Shown: positions 1-13,125, counted from the first letter of the stretch. The stretch is 64,000 bases of DNA from Arthonia radiata (GCA_002989075.1 PSQN01000011.1:186001-250000); one strand, 5' to 3'. A program made the numbers and translations. The notes: generated by a model from the letters alone, not told the origin.

Positions 1-580
1 CTGGCCGTCGAAACGCATGCAGGCCTTGCGAGGAGACCACCAGCATAGTAATCCCGCCGTGACTCGGCGTGTCCACCGATGGGCCGCTTGTCGGCGTGAG
101 CTTCGTCGTGACACGAGAAGTACCGTGTCGTAAGCTGGGTCGGCGACTGGGATTGCCAGCTGGCGGACGCGGGTGAGTAAGCAGTGCAGGAACTGGTTGA
201 TGCAGCAGCTTTGCGATGCGGGTGGCGTGGGTGGACAGCGCTCCAACACTTCTGGACGAATCAGAGTGTCGAACATCAGGTATCTCAGCCCTCAATCTCA
301 GGCACACTGTCCATCCGATGCGAAGAACTTGTGTACTTACGAGTCTACGTTATCGCTCCATGACATCGGGTGTGAGAGCCGTTACATGTCGAGACTGCTT
401 GTTTCATGATGTTGAGGAAGCTGTTCGCTGTCAACATATGCCTACCCAGTCAAGACCTTATATCAGCCTCATGTGCTCCTCTCGCGTCTGGTCTTTCCGT
501 ATCATCCACCTCTCTTTACAGCTCACCAAGCTCGCTCTCGCAGGTCGAGAAGCACTTTCTACACAGGACGATAAGACACG
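1..580. other. No gene supported
   Basis: Short overlapping open frames run on both strands, but none shows a family motif, a convincing start or splice signals. The stretch may hold the end of a gene lying outside the window or the promoter of the small ORF at 581. Confidence 0.5.
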
Positions 581-880
581 ATGCCGCAAGCCAGTGAGCC
601 AACCGAACCCGTACCGGCAGAGGGGAACTCGGTCTACTCTGAGGACCTGAACAAAGAAACGCAGCAGGCCCTCAACCGCAAACACGACAACGGCGAGTCC
701 GAGATGAAGGGCGGCCGTTGGCATGTGTGGCACAATCACGCGTGGCACTACATCGTGGGTGAAGTCATGAACAGGAGGAGATTGCAGGACGGGGAGTGGG
801 AGGTTCATCCACGAGCCTATCGGTATTTCTTCAAGAGGGACGATGATAGAACGTGGCCACCTCCGGTACCACGTGCCTGA
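581..880 (+). CDS. Small hypothetical protein, 99 aa
   Basis: This is a single open frame from an ATG at 581. The product is acidic at the N-terminus (E/P-rich). The middle and C-terminal half are rich in aromatic residues and histidine, with WHVWHNHAWHYIVGEV and a run of W/Y/F and R residues (HPRAYRYFFKRDDDR). No signal peptide or membrane segment is visible. The WH-rich motif is not the kind of composition expected from random sequence, so the frame may be real, but I recognise no family. The neighbouring gene lies on the opposite strand and converges with it, leaving 314 nt between the two stops (881-1194) that hold nothing else I can name. Confidence 0.4.
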   Translation: MPQASEPTEPVPAEGNSVYSEDLNKETQQALNRKHDNGESEMKGGRWHVWHNHAWHYIVGEVMNRRRLQDGEWEVHPRAYRYFFKRDDDRTWPPPVPRA

Positions 881-1194
881 CTCAACAGATCTCCTCCGGC
901 CTAATGCATGGACTGGACAAGTAATGTCAATTCATCGTTCGCATTTTGCATGCGACTCTCGTTGACAAGAACGTGAACCGCGGTCGAATCCGTCGCAAGA
1001 GGTTGAGCGGTAGGATTGATTGCGCGCTCCTTACCACTTGCAACACACTTGGAGTCTAAGCATGCTAGAGAGCCGAGATTGATTCTACTATTTGATCCTC
1101 AACGCCATTATGTTGAGGAGGCCGCTGAAGCCGCGCGCCTTCGCAACAGATTCCCACTTGCGTTGCGACCAGGAAGACGTCCAATCAACTGTCG

Positions 1195-2269
1195 CTACCA
1201 AAACCCACGACCTGCACTGCGTCCGGCTCTCCTGTTTGCGCTGAAATACGGAAACATCTCGATCCCTCGACTCACATATTCAACCTTTTCCACATTCGGC
1301 AGCCCGCGAATGCGCTTGAGACACCTCTCATGCTCCGCATTGCCAGGTATCAAGTGCATGATGTCAATCCTCGTGGAGCCGTAGCCGTCGAAGTCCTACA
1401 GCGCATTGTATTAGCAACGTAGAGGCAAAAGGCAAGGTAGGACCTGAATAACTCACACTTGTCGTTTCCACGCAGGGGGCGTAGAGTCTCTTCCTTGCCC
1501 TCTCGTCTGTTTTCATGGTGTTGAGGATCGACTCAATCCGGCGTACGTGGTCTTCGACAGCTGGAAAGCCGCAATAGGATTCGAGGTCGGTCTCGATCTG
1601 CTCGATGCGTTGAAGCAGGTCTGACTTGCCACTATTGAGCTCATCGACGAGTTTCTTGACCTCACAAACAACCTTATTGACGATCCTCTTTGGGATTGGT
1701 ATTACCGCGCATATGTAGCTGAGTCTGACGTGGTGTACTTTGTCAAGGATGCAATGAATACCGCGTGGAGCTCCATCGCCGCTGAGCAGATACTCAAGCT
1801 GCTCGTAGTCTTTCAACTGGCTTAGGTCAGGTAAGTCCCAACTGTCATTCACAGGGCCGGTGGGTTCCCGCTTTCTGTGCTCGTCTTTGAACGGCTTGTT
1901 CAAGATGGCATTGATGTCAATGAGTTGCTGAGTGCTATCCTGAAGGTTCGAGTCATGTATCTCCGCAGCGTATCTCAAGGTTTTCAACTGCTCAGCAAGT
2001 AGGAACGTCGTCCCATTTCTCCGAAGGTCCTTCACGTGCCCAGTGAGGACCTGGATATTGTATGGCAGGTCAGACACAATGGCCTTGTCATCGAATGGTC
2101 CGCAGTGTATTGCTGATACCTGTTGTTGACGACTCGGGGCGACTTGCCAAGATAGGCCGATGGAGGAGACTGGAGCGACAGGCGGATAGCATCGTGGAAA
2201 CGCGAGTCTTAGCGCTGACGCAGCTTTGGGGACGAAGCGCCGCGTAATCAGAGGACGCAACGACGCCAT
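1195..2269 (-). CDS. Hypothetical protein with probable mitochondrial presequence
   Basis: Two exons are supported. Exon 1 is 2269-1457. A GT-AG intron (1396-1456, GTGAGT donor) follows in phase 0. Exon 2 is 1395-1195 and ends in TAG, giving about 337 aa. The first 30 residues are rich in R, L, S and A and lack acidic residues (MASLRPLITRRFVPKAASA), which is typical of a mitochondrial import signal. The middle is helical and charged. The short second exon ends in a basic R/G/S tail. A stop-free 69 nt stretch near codon 50 is bounded by GT and CAG and might be a further intron. No named domain is recognised. It is divergently arranged with the nitrilase, with about 320 nt between the starts. 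Confidence 0.6.
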
Positions 2270-2589
2270 GGTTGCAGTTGTGGATTATGTTGATGAAGAT
2301 TGGAAAACCACATTTCGAAGCATTCGACAAATATGCTCTTAGCGTGGAGACTAGGCTGAATCGGGCGAATGAAACCATTGCAGGTCCGTGCGATTGATGC
2401 TTGAGAAGTACGTGAAGCTGTGTTGAGGCGCCCTGAATGCGATGCTGGCTGCTTAGATCAGGCTGGTGCTCGCAAGCTCTCGCAACCCCGCACCGCGAGC
2501 ACATACAAAGACCGCCATTTTCCGTTCAGACTCACTCGACCTTGACCCATTCTCAAAGATTCCTCGCGACGCCCATCGCAACATCCAGC
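2270..2589. promoter_or_regulatory. Divergent intergenic region
   Basis: This stretch separates the ATG of the mitochondrial-type gene (-) from the ATG of the nitrilase (+) and must hold both promoters. I see no named motif. The open frame upstream of the nitrilase ATG (from 2437) lacks similarity to the nitrilase fold and is taken as leader. Confidence 0.5.
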
Positions 2590-3621
2590 ATGTCCCGCCC
2601 CGAAATACAAACAGTGAAAGTCGCCGCATGCCACGTCTCTCCTCACTACCTCAACACGCCCCTGACCGTCCAAAAATACCTCTCCTTAATCGACGAAGCC
2701 GCCGCAAACAACGCCAACCTCATCGCCTTCCCCGAAGTCTCCATCCCGGGCTTCCCACTCTTCGTCGCCGTCTCTGCCCCAGTCGACGACAACGGCCGCT
2801 GGGCCCAATACGTCGACGCCAGCATCTACGCCGACGGTCCCGAGATCGCCGCCTTCCGCGACAAGGCGCGTGAGAAGAGCGTAGTGATATCTCTAGGCTT
2901 CAGCGAACGGAGCCGAACGAGCGGGGGCTGTATTTGGAACAGCAACGTCCTCATCGGCGAGAACGGCGAGGTATTGGCGCATCACCGCGTAAGTCGTCTT
3001 GTTTCACCAGCCTGGCTCTACCCGATTGACGATTGCACGCAGAAACTCCAGCCCACCCTCTACGAAAAGCTCGTCTGGGCCCCCGGCGACGGACACGGCC
3101 TTCTCGTCGCCTCCACCAAGACCTGCGGTAGAGTCGGCGCCCTCATCTGCGGCGAGAACACCAATCCCCTCGCCCGATACGCGCTCATGGCGCAGGCGGA
3201 ACAAATCCACATCATGAGCTACCCGCCCGCGTGGCCGACCGCGCGCACAGGCGGGTACAAGAACCGCGTCGCGAACGCTGTGCGCGCGGCTGGCCACGCG
3301 TTCGAGGGAAAGTGTTTCGTCGTTCTTTGTGCGGGCTTGCTGGATGAGGAGACGAAGGGGATGGTCGCTGATGGAGATGAGGGGGCGTGGGAGGTGCTGG
3401 ATGAGGCGACGCAGGCGGCTACGGGGTTTTGGGGGCCGGATAGCTGTCAGATTGGGGAGGACAGGATGGAGGAGGGGATTGCGTATGTGGAGTTTGACTT
3501 GGGGAGGTGTTTGGAGGGGAAGAGGCTGCATGATGTGGTGGGGGGCTATCAGCGGTCTGATGTTTTTGATTTGAAGGTGACGAGGAGGAGGGATGAGGCG
3601 GTGGAGTTTAGGGATTTGTGA
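2590..3621 (+). CDS. Nitrilase (carbon-nitrogen hydrolase family)
   Basis: Nitrilases hydrolyse organic nitriles to carboxylic acids and ammonia with a Glu-Lys-Cys triad. All three motifs are visible: Glu in AFPEVSIPGFP, Lys in HRKLQPT and Cys in ICGENTNPLARY, followed by the family stretch SYPPAWPT. The Lys motif appears only after removal of a 54 nt intron (2989-3042, GTAAGT donor, CAG acceptor). The intron is a multiple of three and free of stops. The start at 2590 places the conserved VKVAACHVSP strand at residue 8. The product is about 325 aa, the usual length. Substrate cannot be read from sequence; the CGENTNP form fits nitrilase rather better than cyanide hydratase. No signal peptide is seen, so it is probably cytosolic. 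It converges with the hypothetical gene at 3635. Confidence 0.92.
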   Translation: MSRPEIQTVKVAACHVSPHYLNTPLTVQKYLSLIDEAAANNANLIAFPEVSIPGFPLFVAVSAPVDDNGRWAQYVDASIYADGPEIAAFRDKAREKSVVISLGFSERSRTSGGCIWNSNVLIGENGEVLAHHRVSRLVSPAWLYPIDDCTQKLQPTLYEKLVWAPGDGHGLLVASTKTCGRVGALICGENTNPLARYALMAQAEQIHIMSYPPAWPTARTGGYKNRVANAVRAAGHAFEGKCFVVLCAGLLDEETKGMVADGDEGAWEVLDEATQAATGFWGPDSCQIGEDRMEEGIAYVEFDLGRCLEGKRLHDVVGGYQRSDVFDLKVTRRRDEAVEFRDL

Positions 3622-3634
3622 GTAGGGAGATTGA

Positions 3635-4078
3635 TCACTCTTCCATTGCTTCTGGGTAGTATTGATGATCGTGTGGAGTCTCAAACGTGCTGTCGTTGAT
3701 CTGCTTGGCATCCGCTGTGCTGAGATGGGAATCCGCGTCCTGCTTGAAGTGTCCTCGTTCCGTCTCGTCTCGGATACGCGCAGCGATCTGCTCATAGGCA
3801 TGCTGTTGCTGCGAAGGCTGCATGACCGTGCTAGGCTGAACGTAATGCATGCTTGCATACACGACGTGAGGTATGGGGTGACCGCCGGTGCATCGATCAC
3901 TGGCACTCCGATCGCTCGAGGCTGCACCAGATCTGGCTGGGCTAATGGGTCCCGACTCTGGCTTCAGCTGCCACAAATGTGGCGTATGGGCAAGCCCCAT
4001 TTTCCACGACATCAACTCGGCAAGCTCAGCGTCTTGTCGCTGGTCGACGTATGTGTTGCTCGAATATGCAGACTCCAT
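3635..4078 (-). CDS. Hypothetical protein, 147 aa
   Basis: This is a single open frame ending 14 bp from the nitrilase stop on the other strand. The product is hydrophilic and low in complexity, rich in Q, S, H, D and E, with a Q-rich block (MQPSQQQHAYEQIAARIRDE) and an acidic, Y-rich C-terminus. There is no signal peptide, membrane helix or known domain. The start is the first ATG of the frame; upstream exons cannot be excluded. It could be a real fast-evolving gene or a chance frame antisense to the nitrilase 3' UTR. Confidence 0.35.
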   Translation of the reverse strand: MESAYSSNTYVDQRQDAELAELMSWKMGLAHTPHLWQLKPESGPISPARSGAASSDRSASDRCTGGHPIPHVVYASMHYVQPSTVMQPSQQQHAYEQIAARIRDETERGHFKQDADSHLSTADAKQINDSTFETPHDHQYYPEAMEE

Positions 4079-4901
4079 TGAAGGTCGCGAGGAGGCTGTC
4101 AGGCACTACATGATGTCAGCCTCGCGCTTGATAAGTACTTGCACAATATCACAGCAGGATGTTTGAATGTAAGAGGTCGAGCGCGTTGTCCATTCTTGGA
4201 AGGAATCTGTTGTGGATGAAAACAAAGACTTGTGCTGGCGAGAACGCGCTCTTCCCACTGATGTCGTGATGAGCTGGGCGAATAGCAATGGCACTCTCGT
4301 CGATTTGGGTTGGAGCATAGCGGTCATCAAGCATACAAGACGCGTACATATTTGCATAGATAATTTTCAGGACGATGGCCCATCGTAAGTGTGACTTGCT
4401 CCGTGTTGCCGCAGCGACAGCAGCTGCACGCTAGCGTCGAGTGGTCTGCCAGCATATGGACGGACATTCTGCTGTTTGCTGACTCTATAGATCCGTACAG
4501 AAGATTGTACCTTGGGTAAAGCGTTTGTATCAATGTGTGGACTGTTAGGCAGCGAGGTCAGCAGATGACGTGCCTAATCGAACACGTGGCTTTTTAGTAC
4601 GTCCTTAGCGCCGGATGCAGTGACTCTCAAATTTGCAGAGCATTGTAATAAACTGTTCATGGGTATGAGACATCATTGATTGCGAGAATCCACTTGTGAG
4701 CTTTACGAGGTGAGAGGAGAGCAAGGTGTGCTGCTCGGCACAAGGTTAGAGATCTCGGGCCGAGACTTCGGTATTGGTGTTGTAGTACCGGGCAACAGCC
4801 GCAAGTGTGACGAACATTAGAAGAGGAGCAAGCGCGTGGCAAGTCCGCTTGGGTCGTGGTATTCAAGAGCATCGAAAGCAACATGCGCACAGATATCTCG
4901 C
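4079..4901. other. No gene supported
   Basis: Short frames occur on both strands without motifs or consistent splice signals. The right edge is the 3' end of the first caspase-like gene. Confidence 0.5.
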
Positions 4902-6582
4902 TCACATAGTACCTTCCTTCGCGTCTTCGTCGTCACTTTCCCCATCGCCTTCCTTGCCAGCGTCTTCTCGTACCGCCTGCCCATCCTTTCCCTCCGCCTT
5001 CTTCTGTCTCAGCTTCTTAGCCTTCCGCTTCTCTCTCTTTTTAACATTGATCGCATGATTTTTGCCCTGCTTTGGAGAGCTTGTCGCCGTGGAGTCGTCT
5101 GGCGTCGGCAGCCCACCGCTCGATGCGTCCTGCGCTCGCTCCTTACCTTTCACAGGTGTGCTCTCGTCGCCTTTAACAGGCGTACTCTCCTGGCCTTCAG
5201 ACGGCGAGACAGCACTCATAGCCTCAGATACCAGACTATGTGGATCAGCTACGCCGAGACACACGAACGCTGGGTGTACCGGCAAGCGATGCCATATGTA
5301 CTGGGGAACGGCAAGTATGAGTACTGTCGATTCGCCTTTGTATGCTCCGAGCATTTCAATCTTGCTGTGGAGTTGGTCTTTGCCGTTGCGAAATTGCTCA
5401 ATCCACTCTTTCAGTTTTTCAGAACGCGGTGTGTCGGTCGCGAGATGAGCCGCGAAAAGGACTGGTGTTGCTTCTTCCGTATCGTTGGGTTCTTCTCTGG
5501 CCCTCTGTTTTCTCTTCGCTGAGCCTTTCGCATCGTCCCACAGGCCACTTGAGGATGCTGTTGAGGCAGTTGAGCGGTTTACTCGAGCGGCAGATACATC
5601 CACTTTGGAGGGCAGCATCGGGGCAGTATCATCGACCCGCCAGCGAAAATCGATTGGGCGCTCGAGGTGATCGTTGCTTAAAGAGGCGTAGAATGGCTGC
5701 TGCGATTGTCTGAGTTGCTGCAAAAGCTTGTTGTGAATCATTACCGTCGTGATAGGGGTTCTTGCCGTCCTTGATGAAGCCTTCGAGCGCCCAAATAAGT
5801 GCTTTCGTGAAGCTTGGAGACTCTTGATAATTCTCTAGAGGTTGAGCCTCAACGTTCTAGGCGGTATCATGGTCGCCCGTTAGTTTTTCTTTGACTGAAG
5901 ACGTAAGGACTTCTTTGCGCTTGTTGCGGTTGCCTGTGACGTAAAGACCTGCATTGCACTGGTCGAATACGAGCAGAAGGTTGCCTTTTGCCGTTTGGAG
6001 ACGTTCGTTTTCAATCTCGGTCCAATTGACGTCGCTATCTTTTACTTCACGGTCTGCGGACCACAAGCAAGTATTGAGATCTCCTTCACAGCCATGACCA
6101 TGATAGTAGACCAATAGGGTGCTTCCTGCCTTGTCTTTTGCTTCACAAACTGTTTCACCTTGCCTGAGATTAGCGATGTCAGCCAATGCGTCACACAGCC
6201 GAGCCCAGGGCATTTCGAAAGAACGGTCCCAACCACTAACATCGCGTCGACCCGCCTGTCAACATAGGTTGAGACTCGTGCATGCCCGGAACTGACCGTC
6301 AACAAATGCATGAGCGCTCATCTCAAGATTCTCGTCGATCACAATAGAAACTGTCTCGAACCCAAAGGAAGACCGAAGCCTCTCCGCCAACTTCTCGGCC
6401 AGATCATGAGTGCCGAATTTTGACGACTGCCAGGTGAAAAGAATAGCAGCATCTTGCATCTCAGCTTTTATGTGCATGCCTACACTCGAGGCCTTGTTGA
6501 TCGTCGACTGAAAGTCGTTCCAGCTCGGCAGGTCTTTGGGGGTGATGTTCGCGTTGCATTTGAGGCAGGTAGCAGACAACAT
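4902..6582 (-). pseudogene. Caspase-like protein, copy A (frame interrupted)
   Basis: Reading on the minus strand, the gene begins at 6582 with a CxxC motif (ATCLKCNANI), then a helical region ending FGFETVSIVID, then the two caspase-type catalytic motifs: His in LLVYYHGHG and Cys in LLVFDQCNAG. After these comes a helical PSFTKALIWALEGF block, a domain with VPQYIWHRLPVHPAF, a tandem ESTPVKG pair and a Lys-rich acidic tail. The join before the His motif has a good phase-1 donor (GTCAGT) but no matching acceptor. A TAG lies in frame between the Cys motif and the ALIWALEG block; a short CTAAC-containing intron might remove it. The frame then moves by one position near 5740. Caspase-fold proteins act in regulated cell death, but no specific role can be assigned. 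It is either a pseudogene or a gene whose introns I have not solved. Confidence 0.6.
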
Positions 6583-7018
6583 CTTGGAGTTTGGTGATGT
6601 CACGGCGGAATGGTTGGGGAAGAATAGACGAAGTAGTTCGCTCGTTTGCACGCAGACCTAGTTTTAAGGGGGGTGCATCCGGGTCATGCGCAGGAAGGCG
6701 AGTTGCGACAGCCAGATGGTCTTTCCCCGTCAGTATGATCATTGTTCGCGACTTGTAGATGATGTCTTCGCTGTTCATGAATTTCATTAAACGGTGTACA
6801 ATGTCAGAAGGAAAATCATCAACTCGTGCAGTTCCATACTCGTCACGCTCGCTCTCAATGCTAGCTTCGCGACCATCGCTCTCGAGAGATCATGCAACTT
6901 CATTGCCGTCCTACGCCAGGGGGATGCTGTTTGTCTGGGCATGAACTTCAGGTTTGCGCTCAGCCAACAAGTCGGGATGAAGGCAGACTTCGTTGTGCTG
7001 CTTCATGTTCTCGATCTC
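6583..7018. other. Spacer between the two caspase-like genes
   Basis: This holds the 3' side of copy B and the promoter of copy A, both on the minus strand. No separate gene is supported. Confidence 0.5.
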
Positions 7019-8495
7019 TTACTGCCTGGGTTTCTCCCTCTTCTTCTGGGTTCGCTCGGATTCTGGTCCTGCAGTGTGCGACTTCCTCATTTCCACCACG
7101 TTCTCTTCATCGTCATCATGCTTGCGATTCGAGCCGTGCGTGGCACGCGTCGCTCCAGATTCGATGTTGTTTCCTGTAACGTCCCAAGTATCTTCCGGGT
7201 CAATCTGGGCTGCGGTGATGAACGCTGGATGTTGTGGAAGCCACTGCCAGATATCCATGGGTATGGCGAGTAGCATAAGGTCTATAGTCGTTGGTGAGCT
7301 TTCAGGTCAAGGACGGTACAATGCCCGACAAAGGGAGGCTCATACCTGAATTACGCTTGAACCCTCCAAGAAACCTAAATTCTTGAACCTCACTTGGAGG
7401 CAAAGAGGCCAGCCACGCTGCCCATTGTCGGGGCGAAGGTCGTTCCTTTAGACGGAAGGACATGAGGACATATCCGGCATCTGGCGGCGTTATTGGAACG
7501 GGAGCAGTGCTCGCCGTGAGCCGAGGTCGGAGCGAGATCGGTGGCTGAATGTTATTGACAGTGAGCCTGACTACAGAATGTGTTAGTCCATGTGTGAACG
7601 ACTAGCCTGATCCACATACCATGCAAGGACTGAGCCAGGTGCCAATGATTAGCTAACAGGCTGTAATGTAGATACGCGGTTGAGAATTGACGACCTCGTT
7701 GATGAAATCTGCGAAGCTCGGCGATCAACGCCCCCGTAAACACAGGGCCATGTTCGTCGCAAGGTGTAATATCGTCAATTGTAGTAGCCGCAAGTAGCTC
7801 TTTCGATCCTTGAGATGGAACCGTAATAGCCGCACCAGCTGCGCAGCTATACAATATCACGAGAACATCAGTGTCCCCGGTGTTGCAGAACACAGCTGCT
7901 CTTTTTCTAAGACCGACCAGTTGAGTTCAACGCGCTTGCCATTGGGACGTCTTTGACCGTTCGACCAATAGTGCACACCATTTCTGCAAGCACCGTGGCC
8001 AACATCATACACCAACAGTAGCAGTCGCTCGCTGTTGCGACAACGGTCAATCACAAGCTGACCGAAATGTTCCACGTCACCTTGAGTCTGGGTATCGTCT
8101 GGTAGATCGATATTCACAGAAATGATTTTGTTGAAAGTCTCGAATCCGTACATTCCAATCAGGACGCGCTCGAGCTCAGCAGACCTCTCACGAGCGAATC
8201 GAATCTTTGAGTCCTCCCATTGCAGTATAAGCGCTACGCAACGTCGCGCTGGACCGGCCCGCTTCCTGATCGCCTACGCTGAACCCCATTAGAGTCGTTC
8301 CTCGAACACGAGCGCAAAGGTATTCAATCCGACAGCATGACAAACTTCATGTTTCGAGGTTGAGCTGTCGTTCGCCTTCACACGCCCGCCAACACTCACC
8401 TGTTCGAAAGCTGGCTTGAAATCATGTTCCCAATCAGTACGCTCCGGCGTGATCGTGGGATCAGATCCGCAGTATGCACACTTGCTCGCAGGCAT
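7019..8495 (-). pseudogene. Caspase-like protein, copy B (one frame change)
   Basis: The layout matches copy A: N-terminal CxxC (SKCAYCGSD), a helical part ending YGFETFNK, the His motif LLLVYDVGHG, the Cys motif VILYSCAAG, an FTGALIAELRRF helix, and a C-terminal domain with IPMDIWQWLPQHPAF and a basic tail. Likely introns include one after residue ~50 (GTTTGT donor), one near 7620 (GTATGT, branch CTAAC, TAG) and one near 7300-7345 (GTATGA, TAG). These link the pieces in phase. Between the His and Cys motifs the reading frame shifts by one, near 7885, without any room for an intron. Either the copy is decayed or the sequence has a one-base error there. Copies A and B are clearly homologous but far from identical, so the duplication is old. 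Confidence 0.6.
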
Positions 8496-8722
8496 GTTAC
8501 CACCCCTTCGGATCCTGTGATAGCCAAAAGGACGCAGGCTTGACTGCGAAAAACTGAGCGCATATTTAGCTTTACCATGACAAGCAAAAACAAAACTCGG
8601 AACGCACAGGCTGCTTGCTTAGCTGTTACAAGCACTAAGAAAGCAAACCAGCAGTCTTGGCTGCACAAAAGAAGCAAGTTGTTATTGTTTGCAATGCCAC
8701 TCTTGGCTTGCCTAGGAAACTC

Positions 8723-10405
8723 TCAGTCATCTTCAAATCCGTCAAACTCTTCCTCGGCGTCTTTGTTGGAATATACCTTGCCCGCATTCGTGTGTGCTAT
8801 ACTATTGTCCTCATCTAGCTCATCATCTTTAGGAAGGTCATCGTGCTTGCTCGTAAATGCCTTCGACGTGCCGACATCGGCTCCAGTGACCTTTGAGCCT
8901 GATGTTCTTGTTTGCGACGGACTGAGGGGCCCAGAGTCCATCTTGAACGCAGCAACACATGTAATTCGATGACCTGTCTCATAGGTTGCCAGTAACTTGC
9001 CAAGAACTGGCAGCTCCGTGCTTCGGTCTCCACCGGACTGCCGTGACGCTGTTTCCATTTCAGACTTAGAAAAGCGATACGTGCGCACAGCTCCATCAGA
9101 AGAGCCCGTAACGATATAGTACTCATCACCTTCAGCGCTTCCTGTGCTTATGATCTGGAAGTCTTTGATGCGGCTCATAGTGCCTGACTTATTGTGCGCC
9201 TCAATGAGCTGAGACAGCGGCCGAAGCGCGGGCACAGCTGATGCCGCGTTATCATCGGCGTCATTTTCGACGGATTTTTTTATTTCGCTGGCTGATAGCA
9301 GTAGGACTCTTCCTCGTTCTGTCGCAACAGCGAGCACCTCATCCGTGACCCACCTCGCGCAGCCTACCTTCTCCCTCGGTCCAATCTTGGCAACACCGAT
9401 AATCTTGCAAGTGACATCGAAGACGGCGACACCCTTTTCAAATGCCACGACGTACTTCTCGCCTTTCTCGTCCCACTGCACCTGTCTTCCTTCGCCATCC
9501 CGAAGACCTCCCCACTCGCCCAGGTCTTGCAGCACCTTTCTCTCGAACGCGAGCACGCCCGCTCTCTTGCCTTTTACGAGATCCCACAACCTCATCGTCC
9601 TCTCGCCAATACCAACACTAACGGCAAGCTTGAAACTCGGATGTACGCCACAGCTCATCACGCCAGCCGGTCCATCTACCGGCGCAAATGTGTCGCCATC
9701 CGGTCGGTGACTGGACTGCGGATGCGGCGCTCGCAATGTCGTCAACGGTGTCCAGTCTCGCGTCCGCGTCACGCAAATACTGTTGTCCAAGCTTGTGGAC
9801 AAGAGCTTTGCATGTCCGCAGAATGAGAGTCCGGTGATGGTCGCAGTGTGTGGAGTGAGCGTGCCGAGCTCGCGGCCGGCTAATGCGGCTTGCTTCTCTG
9901 CTTCTGCTTCGACGATGTGTTTTTGCTTCTTGTTCTGTTTGACATCTTGGGCAAGGCGCGGTGCGACCGAGCCGATCTGATAGACATTGATGTGCTCGTC
10001 TGCGCCGCCGGAGGCTATGTAGCGCTTGCCATGGAGCTCGGACGAAACCGCAACGGCACGAATGGACGAGGAATGAGGAGCGAGCAGGAACGCGTCCGTG
10101 AACGTCACGCCACTTTCGGCGATGTCGTTGGGTTGTGCACTGCTCTTTTGTTCTGCAGGCGATTTCAACGCTCGAATACTTGGGACTGGCTGGTCGGACA
10201 GCGCTTGTGCCGGAATTGTTGCGATGAAGCCATGTAGCACTCGCTCATATGAGCCTACGGTGATGTGTAGAGTTTCGGTCGAGGATGCTTCAACAGGCGC
10301 GGCAGTGCGTTTGCGCTTGCCTGTCTGAGGCTTGTTAGTGTCATGATAACTGGCCACACGGACGGCCTTACGTACAACTGGCGCTGGCGGAGCAATGGAA
10401 GGCAT
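8723..10405 (-). CDS. MAK11: WD40 protein, Mak11/PAK1IP1 orthologue
   Basis: Mak11 is a nucleolar WD-repeat protein needed for 60S ribosomal subunit assembly. The frame begins with a basic segment (GKRKR), then the conserved ITVGSYERVLHGF that opens the first blade in this family. It continues through WD-like repeats (IASGGADEHINVY, LLSTSLDNSICV, GERTMRLWDLVKGKR, IVTGSSDGAVRTYRF) and ends in a Lys/Asp/Glu-rich tail. A 51 nt stretch (10325-10375) has a GTACGT donor, a CACTAAC branch site and a CTCAG acceptor. It is probably an intron, which would shorten the product from 560 to about 543 aa and bring GKRKR next to residue 10. The gene shares its strand with GFA1 upstream. Confidence 0.88.
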   Translation of the reverse strand: MPSIAPPAPVVRKAVRVASYHDTNKPQTGKRKRTAAPVEASSTETLHITVGSYERVLHGFIATIPAQALSDQPVPSIRALKSPAEQKSSAQPNDIAESGVTFTDAFLLAPHSSSIRAVAVSSELHGKRYIASGGADEHINVYQIGSVAPRLAQDVKQNKKQKHIVEAEAEKQAALAGRELGTLTPHTATITGLSFCGHAKLLSTSLDNSICVTRTRDWTPLTTLRAPHPQSSHRPDGDTFAPVDGPAGVMSCGVHPSFKLAVSVGIGERTMRLWDLVKGKRAGVLAFERKVLQDLGEWGGLRDGEGRQVQWDEKGEKYVVAFEKGVAVFDVTCKIIGVAKIGPREKVGCARWVTDEVLAVATERGRVLLLSASEIKKSVENDADDNAASAVPALRPLSQLIEAHNKSGTMSRIKDFQIISTGSAEGDEYYIVTGSSDGAVRTYRFSKSEMETASRQSGGDRSTELPVLGKLLATYETGHRITCVAAFKMDSGPLSPSQTRTSGSKVTGADVGTSKAFTSKHDDLPKDDELDEDNSIAHTNAGKVYSNKDAEEEFDGFEDD

Positions 10406-10480
10406 TGGTCACTGGCAATAATAATAATAATATGTTGTACGCATCTCGCACGGAATGGCATGTGGAAATTTGCATGTGAG

Positions 10481-10714
10481 CTATCTCCGCTTAACACCGA
10501 AAGCGGAAAACTTTGACAGGCATGACAGGGTCACTGGAGGGGACGATAAATCTTTGAGAAAGTGGGACTGCTTGTGAGGCACAGAGGGTAGGTGAATGAT
10601 AGGAATGTTATCAAAAGTTGTGAAGTTCTTTTCGAGTTTGCGCTGTATTCTTTGTACGCGTATGTTTATGGACAAGGCCTTCTCCCATGAGGCATCTGCA
10701 ATCTCGTCAGACAT
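10481..10714 (-). CDS. Small ORF, 77 aa, doubtful
   Basis: An ATG-started frame lies between MAK11 and GFA1 on the same strand. The product has a charged helical first half (ALSINIRVQRIQRKLEKNF) and no recognisable domain. It may be a small gene, part of the MAK11 leader or chance. Confidence 0.2.
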   Translation of the reverse strand: MSDEIADASWEKALSINIRVQRIQRKLEKNFTTFDNIPIIHLPSVPHKQSHFLKDLSSPPVTLSCLSKFSAFGVKRR

Positions 10715-10797
10715 GTTTCCAAGGTCTGCTACTACCTTGCAGCATCCTGTAGTGTCATGACATGCAACTCTAGATATCCGGACTCCTTGACCAATAT

Positions 10798-13125
<2,328 letters not shown>

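Noticed and set aside
3004-3927. 307-codon frame antisense to the nitrilase
   Set aside because: It spans the convergent 3' ends of two genes and has no motif.
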